Shown piece after piece: positions 59,151-64,000 of a stretch of DNA of 64,000 nt (the stretch's first letter is position 1; each line of letters opens with the position of its first letter). This DNA is from Flavobacterium saliperosum (GTDB lineage: Bacteria; Bacteroidota; Bacteroidia; Flavobacteriales; Flavobacteriaceae), in NCBI RefSeq assembly GCF_900100625.1, contig NZ_FMTY01000003.1, positions 193,424-257,423 on the forward strand, given 5' to 3'. The notes under the pieces were generated by a model. The model did no database searches, was not told the origin of the DNA, and worked only from the letters and a program-made list of their open reading frames with translations. The translations under genes were made by a program, and so were the position numbers.

Positions 59151-62100
59151 ATGCAAGAAGGTATTTCAGGAAAAATAGCCAATTTCTTCATCAACTCAAA
59201 ACTAACCATCTTGTTGATGGTGGCGTTGATGATGATAGGCGTATACAGCTCGTTCTTAATTCCGAGGGAAGAAGAACCGCAAATTAATGTTCCGATGGCC
59301 GACGTAATGGTAGGTTATCCGGGAGCCAGCCCAGCCGAAGTGGAAAGCCGTGTGGTAAAACCGCTGGAGAAAGTGATTTCCAATATCAAAGGGGTGGAGC
59401 ACGTACACAGTATGGCCATGAACGGTCAGGCGATGTTGATTGTTCAGTTTTATGTGGGTGAAGACATCGAACGCTCGTATGTGAAATTGTACGACGAATT
59501 GAATAAAAATGCCATGAATATGCCGCAAGGCGTGATGCAACCGATGGTAAAAACACGTTCCATAGACGATGTTCCGATGCTGGGACTGACCTTGTGGAGC
59601 GAAAAATACGATGATTATCAGTTACGTCAGATTGCCGGTGAGTTAACCAACGAAATCGAGAAAGTAAAGGACGTAGCCATTACCAATAAAATCGGAGGAA
59701 GAAACCGCGAACTGAAAGTAGTTTTGGACAAAGACAAGTTAGCTGAAAATGGAATCGATGCGCTTTCGGTAGTGCAGATGATCCAGGCCAACAATCAGCA
59801 ATCGCAGTCCGGAAGTTTTGTAAGCAAAGACCAAGAGTATCTTTTAACTACAGGGAATTTTTTAACCTCGGATGAAGATGTGGAGAATCTGGTTGTGGGT
59901 GTAAACAAAAACATGCCGGTGTATTTAAAACAGGTGGCGGCCGTTCAGGACGGACCTTCATCGCCAAAAAGCTACGTCTCTTTTGGATACGGAACCGGAA
60001 ATGAGGCGCGAGCGAAAAACACTTCGGAATATCCCGCGGTAACCATTTCGGTAGCCAAAGTGAAAGGTGCCGATGCGATGAAAATCTCCGAGAAAATCAT
60101 CACGAAAGTAGAAGCATTAAAGAAAACATTGATTCCGAGTGACGTTCACGTGGAAGTGACCCGTAACTACGGCGAAACCGCGTCGCATAAAGTAGGCGAG
60201 TTGTTGCTGCACCTGGGTGTTGCGATTATTGCCGTGACGCTTTTGGTAATGTTTGCCATGGGATGGCGCGGCGGATTGGTGGTTTTCTTCTCCGTACCGC
60301 TAACGTTTGCACTGACGCTTTTCAGTTATTATTTATTAGGATATACCTTAAACCGAATCACCCTTTTTGCCCTGGTGTTCGTGGTGGGAATTGTGGTGGA
60401 TGACAGTATTATCATCGCCGAAAACATGCACCGTCACTTTAAAATGAAGCGACTGCCGTTCAAACAGGCTGCGATTTATGCGATTAATGAAGTCGGAAAT
60501 CCTACTATTCTGGCGACATTTACGGTTATTGCGGCTATTTTACCGATGGCTTTCGTATCGGGAATGATGGGGCCATACATGAGTCCGATGCCGATTGGCG
60601 CTTCCATTGCGATGATCTTGTCGTTGTTCGTTGCCTTGACAGTAACACCTTATCTGGGGTATCATTTGCTTCAGGAAAAGGACGAACAAAAACATAAAGA
60701 GGAGCAAGGTCTTGAAACCAGTTGGATTTATAGAATCTACAATAAGGTGGAGCGTCCGTTTTTGGAAAGTTCCAAAAAGCGTCTGATTATGTTCGGCATT
60801 ACGATTGTATTGTTATTGGGTTCGGTACTGATGTTCTTTACCAAATCGGTAGCCGTGAAAATGCTGCCTTTCGATAACAAGAACGAATTCCAGGTGGTCA
60901 TCGATATGCCGGAAGGAACTACGTTGGAACGCACTGCAGCGGTAACGAAAGAAATTGCGCAATACCTTTCCGGGCGCCCTGAAGTGGTGAGTTATCAGAA
61001 TTATGTCGGAACCTCGGCACCAATTACCTTTAACGGACTGGTGCGTCATTACGACCTGCGTGGCGGAAGTAATATGGCCGATATTCAGGTGAATCTGCTG
61101 CATAAGGAAGACCGAAGCGAACAGAGTCACGACATCGCGAAAGCCGTGCGTCCGGAGATTCAGAAGATTGCCAAAAAATACGGTGCGAATGTGAAAGTGA
61201 TTGAAGTGCCGCCGGGACCACCGGTTTTGTCAACTTTGGTAGCCGAAATTTACGGACCGAATTATGAAGAGCAGATTGAAGTCGCCAATCAGGTGAAAAC
61301 CATACTGGAATCGACGTCTGATATCGTGGATGTAGATTGGATGACCGAAGACAATCAGACCGAATACAAACTCGAAGTTGATAAGGAAAAAGCCATGTTG
61401 TACGGTGTAGCGCCTCAACAAGTTGTTGCTACATTAACCACAATCATGAAAGAATATCCGGTTTCCCGATTGTACGATGAAAATTCAAGCGACAATATCG
61501 GAATCGTATTGGCTTTGGATGATAACGAGAAAACGAGTCTGCAGGATATTCAGAACATTAAGATCAAATCGGCGCAAGGAACTATGATTCCGGTGAGCGA
61601 TCTGGTAAAAGTGAAAAATGAAACCCTGAAAAAAACGATTTACCGTAAAGACCAAAAACGCGTAGTGTATGTTACAGCGGATATGGCGGGAGTATTGGAA
61701 AGTCCGGTATATGCGATTTTGGGAATGAACGAGAAATTGCAGCAGATGAAACTGCCGAAAGGGTATAAAGTAAACGAACTGTACATGGAACAACCTTCGG
61801 ATGAAAGCGATTTCACCGTGAAATGGGATGGCGAATGGCAGATTACCCTGGAAGTGTTCCGTGATTTGGGAGCGGCCTTTTTAATCGTGATTATTGTGAT
61901 TTACATGCTGATTGTGGGCTGGTTCCAGAACTTCAAAACGCCGATTGTCATGATGATGGCCATTCCGCTATCGTTAATCGGAATTGTATTGGGTCACTGG
62001 TTGTTAGATGCTTTCTTCACCGCAACTTCCTTTATCGGAATGATTGCTCTGGCGGGAGTTATGGTGCGGAACTCGGTGCTGCTCATCGACTTTATCGAAA

Positions 62101-62339
62101 TCCGACTCAAAGAAGGAGCGCCTTTAAAACAAGCCATTATTGAAGCCGGAGCGGTACGAACCACCCCAATTTTATTAACAACCGGGGCCGTGGTAATCGG
62201 AGCTTCCATCATTCTGTTTGACCCGATTTTCCAAGGGTTGGCGATTTCACTGGTGGCCGGAGCGATTGTATCGACATTATTAACATTGATTGTAGTTCCG
62301 CTGATTTATTACATAACCGAAAAACATAAATACGAATAA
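59151..62339 (+). CDS. RND efflux transporter permease (AcrB/HAE-like)
   Basis: 1062 residues, twelve transmembrane helices with two large periplasmic loops. TM1 is followed by FLIPREEEPQINVPMADVMV and YPGASPAEVES. TM4 carries VVGIVVDDSIIIAEN with the Asp pair D417/D418 used for proton relay in drug-type (HAE) pumps; HME metal pumps have a different TM4 pattern. The C-terminal half repeats the fold (GMIALAGVMVRNSVLLIDFI). So the pump looks drug/organic type although small Cys-rich genes are nearby. A PII-like gene begins two bases after its stop. Confidence 0.93.
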   Translation: MQEGISGKIANFFINSKLTILLMVALMMIGVYSSFLIPREEEPQINVPMADVMVGYPGASPAEVESRVVKPLEKVISNIKGVEHVHSMAMNGQAMLIVQFYVGEDIERSYVKLYDELNKNAMNMPQGVMQPMVKTRSIDDVPMLGLTLWSEKYDDYQLRQIAGELTNEIEKVKDVAITNKIGGRNRELKVVLDKDKLAENGIDALSVVQMIQANNQQSQSGSFVSKDQEYLLTTGNFLTSDEDVENLVVGVNKNMPVYLKQVAAVQDGPSSPKSYVSFGYGTGNEARAKNTSEYPAVTISVAKVKGADAMKISEKIITKVEALKKTLIPSDVHVEVTRNYGETASHKVGELLLHLGVAIIAVTLLVMFAMGWRGGLVVFFSVPLTFALTLFSYYLLGYTLNRITLFALVFVVGIVVDDSIIIAENMHRHFKMKRLPFKQAAIYAINEVGNPTILATFTVIAAILPMAFVSGMMGPYMSPMPIGASIAMILSLFVALTVTPYLGYHLLQEKDEQKHKEEQGLETSWIYRIYNKVERPFLESSKKRLIMFGITIVLLLGSVLMFFTKSVAVKMLPFDNKNEFQVVIDMPEGTTLERTAAVTKEIAQYLSGRPEVVSYQNYVGTSAPITFNGLVRHYDLRGGSNMADIQVNLLHKEDRSEQSHDIAKAVRPEIQKIAKKYGANVKVIEVPPGPPVLSTLVAEIYGPNYEEQIEVANQVKTILESTSDIVDVDWMTEDNQTEYKLEVDKEKAMLYGVAPQQVVATLTTIMKEYPVSRLYDENSSDNIGIVLALDDNEKTSLQDIQNIKIKSAQGTMIPVSDLVKVKNETLKKTIYRKDQKRVVYVTADMAGVLESPVYAILGMNEKLQQMKLPKGYKVNELYMEQPSDESDFTVKWDGEWQITLEVFRDLGAAFLIVIIVIYMLIVGWFQNFKTPIVMMMAIPLSLIGIVLGHWLLDAFFTATSFIGMIALAGVMVRNSVLLIDFIEIRLKEGAPLKQAIIEAGAVRTTPILLTTGAVVIGASIILFDPIFQGLAISLVAGAIVSTLLTLIVVPLIYYITEKHKYE

Positions 62340-62341
62340 CG

Positions 62342-62647
62342 ATGAAAATGATGCTCATAACCTCCGTAAAAGCTTTTGAAGACAATATCAAATTGTTTTT
62401 AAAGGAAGCAGGAATTCAAAGTTATACCTATCAGGATGTTAACGGATTTAAAGACTGCTCCGGACTGTCCGTAAAGGATAACTGGTTTGCCAATGATAAG
62501 AGTGAGTGTGAATCGGTTTTGTTTCATGTTTTTACTGAACAAATTAAAACGGATGGTTTTCTTCAAAAAGCCAAAATGTTCAATGAAAAACAAGCGACAG
62601 CGAACGCTATTCATGCCGTAATAATTAACACAGATAAAACTTTATAA
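62342..62647 (+). CDS. PII-like (GlnB-fold) small protein
   Basis: 101 residues. The first half has the PII shape: KMMLITSVKAFEDNIKLFLK then AGIQSYTYQDVNGFKD, comparable to the beta1-alpha1-beta2 of GlnB with its GI--MT---V-GF pattern; the end has AIHAVIINTDK as the last strand. The T-loop is short and lacks the classical uridylylated Tyr and signature, as described for the PII new group (PII-NG) associated with metal transport genes. It starts two bases after the RND permease stop. Probable role: sensing a ligand and adjusting the pump. Similarity judged by eye only. Confidence 0.6.
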   Translation: MKMMLITSVKAFEDNIKLFLKEAGIQSYTYQDVNGFKDCSGLSVKDNWFANDKSECESVLFHVFTEQIKTDGFLQKAKMFNEKQATANAIHAVIINTDKTL

Positions 62648-62649
62648 TT

Positions 62650-62838
62650 ATGATAAACAGAATTGTTAGAGCCGTAGCCGGCACGTTTATACTGATCAGT
62701 TTGTTATTGGCAGTGTATGTCAATCAGAATTGGTTGTGGTTCACAGGATTTGTGGGAATCAATTTGCTTCAGTCGTCATTCACCAAATGGTGTCTGCTGG
62801 AAGACATTCTCCGAAAAGTCTTCAAGATTCAGGATTAA
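62650..62838 (+). CDS. DUF2892 family small membrane protein
   Basis: 62 residues with two hydrophobic segments: RIVRAVAGTFILISLLLAVY and WLWFTGFVGINLLQSSFTKW, then CLLEDILRKVF. The FxGxNLLQSxFTxWC pattern is typical of DUF2892 (inner membrane YgaP-like tail). Starts three bases after the PII-like stop, so it is the fifth gene of the RND operon. Function unknown; such proteins often accompany sulfur or metal related genes. A hairpin terminator follows. Confidence 0.85.
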   Translation: MINRIVRAVAGTFILISLLLAVYVNQNWLWFTGFVGINLLQSSFTKWCLLEDILRKVFKIQD

Positions 62839-62848
62839 ATCAGAAAAT

Positions 62849-62871
62849 AACCGTCGTAAGGCGGTTTTTTT
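62849..62871 (+). terminator. Terminator of the RND operon
   Basis: AACCGTC and GGCGGTT pair around GTAA, one G-T pair, followed by a run of T, ten bases after the DUF2892 stop. Confidence 0.85.
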
Positions 62872-62935
62872 ATGCAATTTTATTCAGAAAAAAGCGTTAA
62901 TTTTATTCTGAGTTTTTAATGTTTAAAATTTTGAT

Positions 62936-63406
62936 ATGAAAAAAATAGTAAGTCTTTCAGCAGCGGTTTTTCTGCTAATGGTTAGTTTGGGTTGTTCCGA
63001 TGATGATGACAATAGCAATTCGTCTTCGTCAAATAACAGTCAGACGATAACGGCAATACGAAATGCGGTTTCTTCGGGAACTTGGCGCATCACCTATTTT
63101 TACGATACCGATACGGATGAAACCGCAAACTTTACCGGATACAATTTTACTTTTGGTGCCAGTAATGTGTTAACGGCAACCAACGGTGGTAATACCTACA
63201 CCGGAACGTGGTCAGTAACCGACAGTAACAGCAATGACGACAGTCCGAGTGATGTCCATTTCAATGTAGGATTTACAGCGCCTCTCAACTTTGAAGATTT
63301 AACCGATGATTGGGAAGTGTTGGAACATACGGCTACCAAAATCAGATTGACCGATGTAAGCGGCGGTGGCGGCGGAACCGATTTTCTGACTTTCGAAAAG
63401 AATTAA
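62936..63406 (+). CDS. Hypothetical lipoprotein, lipocalin-like size
   Basis: 156 residues. Signal with lipobox SLGC (C20), then an acidic and Ser/Asn-rich linker (SDDDDNSNSSSSNN). The body has VSSGTWRITYFYDTDTDE, TGTWSVTDSNSNDD and ends in a Gly-run followed by TDFLTFEKN, a pattern like lipocalin-like Bacteroidota lipoproteins (GTWxIT start). The Asp/Ser after the Cys could act as a surface export signal as in flavobacterial surface lipoproteins; inferred. Function unknown. Confidence 0.7.
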   Translation: MKKIVSLSAAVFLLMVSLGCSDDDDNSNSSSSNNSQTITAIRNAVSSGTWRITYFYDTDTDETANFTGYNFTFGASNVLTATNGGNTYTGTWSVTDSNSNDDSPSDVHFNVGFTAPLNFEDLTDDWEVLEHTATKIRLTDVSGGGGGTDFLTFEKN

Positions 63407-63414
63407 ATACAACA

Positions 63415-63436
63415 CCAGTCTACGGACTGGTTTTTT
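63415..63436 (+). terminator. Terminator after the lipoprotein gene
   Basis: CCAGTC, loop TACG, GACTGG followed by six T, eight bases after the stop. Confidence 0.88.
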
Positions 63437-63471
63437 ATTCCTTAAAACCCAAAACTTTGCACCACTGTCAC

Positions 63472-63502
63472 TTTGCACCTTTGCGACTTTATATTATCTT
63501 TG
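63472..63502 (+). promoter_or_regulatory. Consensus promoter of ffh
   Basis: TTTG at 63472-63475, 19-base spacer, TATCTTTG at 63495-63502: complete match to the Bacteroidota -33/-7 pattern, 23 bases before the ffh ATG. The region contains several TTTGCAC strings. Confidence 0.8.
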
Positions 63503-63525
63503 CACCTCATTAAACAAAAACTATC

Positions 63526-64000
63526 ATGTTTGATAATTTAAGCGATAAACTCGATAAAGCCTTCCATATATTAAAAGGGCACGGAAAAATTACCGAAGTA
63601 AACGTAGCGGATACTTTGAAAGAAGTACGCCGTGCTTTACTTGACGCCGACGTTAACTTTAAGATTGCCAAAGATTTTACCTCTCGTGTAAAAGACAAAG
63701 CAATTGGTCAGGACGTACTAACAACATTACAACCGGGTCAGTTAATGGTGAAACTCGTTAAAGACGAGTTGACCGAATTGATGGGTGGTGATGCGGCCGG
63801 AGTAAACCTTTCTGGAAATCCGTCTGTGATTTTGATGTCGGGTTTACAAGGTTCGGGTAAAACGACTTTCTCCGGGAAGTTAGCAAATTTCCTGAAAACA
63901 AAAAAAGGAAAAAAACCGCTTTTGGTTGCCTGTGATATTTACCGTCCGGCGGCTATCAATCAGTTGCATGTGGTTGGAGATCAGATTGGTGTTGAGGTAT
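63526..64000 (+). CDS. ffh: Signal recognition particle protein Ffh, N-terminal part
   Basis: The first 158 residues; the gene runs out of the window. N-terminal four-helix bundle (FDNLSDKLDKAFHILKGHGK, VRRALLDADVNFKIAKDF) and the GTPase P-loop GLQGSGKTTFSGKLANFL (about 107-124), followed by ACDIYRPAAINQL. This is the SRP GTPase Ffh rather than FtsY because of the short N-domain and the sequence LLDADVN. It binds signal sequences with SRP RNA and docks to FtsY. Transcribed from a consensus promoter. Confidence 0.96.
   Translation, partial: MFDNLSDKLDKAFHILKGHGKITEVNVADTLKEVRRALLDADVNFKIAKDFTSRVKDKAIGQDVLTTLQPGQLMVKLVKDELTELMGGDAAGVNLSGNPSVILMSGLQGSGKTTFSGKLANFLKTKKGKKPLLVACDIYRPAAINQLHVVGDQIGVEV

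Noticed and set aside
56702-62339. RND pump as a dedicated copper or zinc (Cus/Czc) system
   Set aside because: TM4 has the VDD pattern of drug-type pumps and the adaptor has no His/Met-rich metal site. The metal link rests only on neighbours.
1-64000. Search for defence islands, toxin-antitoxin pairs, retrons or integrases
   Set aside because: None of the gene products shows such motifs; the window is mainly housekeeping and envelope genes.

Overview
The window looks like a chromosomal segment of a member of the Bacteroidota, most likely Flavobacterium or a close relative. The reasons are the lineage-typical families (PorV/PorQ-like outer-membrane protein, DUF4105, DUF4369, an M61 PDZ lipoprotein, a CarboxypepD_reg TonB-type barrel, a type IX secretion C-terminal domain), the near absence of Shine-Dalgarno motifs, several Bacteroidota-type -7 boxes (TAnnTTTG), two of them with a perfectly placed -33 TTTG, and low GC by eye. 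I see no insertion sequence, prophage, CRISPR array or recognisable defence system.

Layout. 1-11478: the 3' part of a surface-polysaccharide locus on the + strand (MBOAT acyltransferase, SGNH-like protein, five glycosyltransferase-like proteins, methyltransferase, serine-acetyltransferase-like protein, Wzy/ligase-like membrane protein, and at the end a WcaJ-type initiating sugar-phosphate transferase). 11697-13909: two minus-strand envelope genes. 14174-15803: phosphatidylserine synthase and a membrane-anchored GH25 lysozyme. 15867-19118: minus-strand operon kpsF/kdsD, tatC, AhpD-like, lptB, linking Kdo synthesis, LPS export and Tat export. 19206-26692: recQ, a FAD oxidoreductase, idi, queD, bcp, manA and small conserved proteins. 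26815-27022: two identical tRNA-Thr(TGT) genes behind a consensus promoter. 27137-34039: minus-strand genes (lipoproteins, hydrolase, AlkB, AqpZ, DoxX-like, EamA transporter). 34218-43905: L,D-transpeptidase-like protein, htpG, lipocalin-like and OmpA lipoproteins, an orphan ABC ATPase, an S9 peptidase and fabH. 44000-48578: TonB-type outer-membrane protein and argS. 48676-53225: a second O-acetylation-type module of two SGNH proteins (one with an inserted LysM) and an MBOAT protein. 53290-56488: small secreted Cys-rich proteins followed by a kelch-like protein with a type IX sorting domain. 56702-62838: a complete RND efflux operon ending in a PII-like protein and a DUF2892 membrane protein. 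62936-63406: a lipoprotein. 63526 to the end: start of ffh.

The parts most worth a second look are the Cys-rich and PII-like proteins around the RND pump, the double SGNH-MBOAT module, and a family of 7-nt tandem repeats that sit directly after stop codons. Most other genes are ordinary housekeeping or envelope genes of this lineage. All product names rest on motif recognition by eye; no database search was possible.
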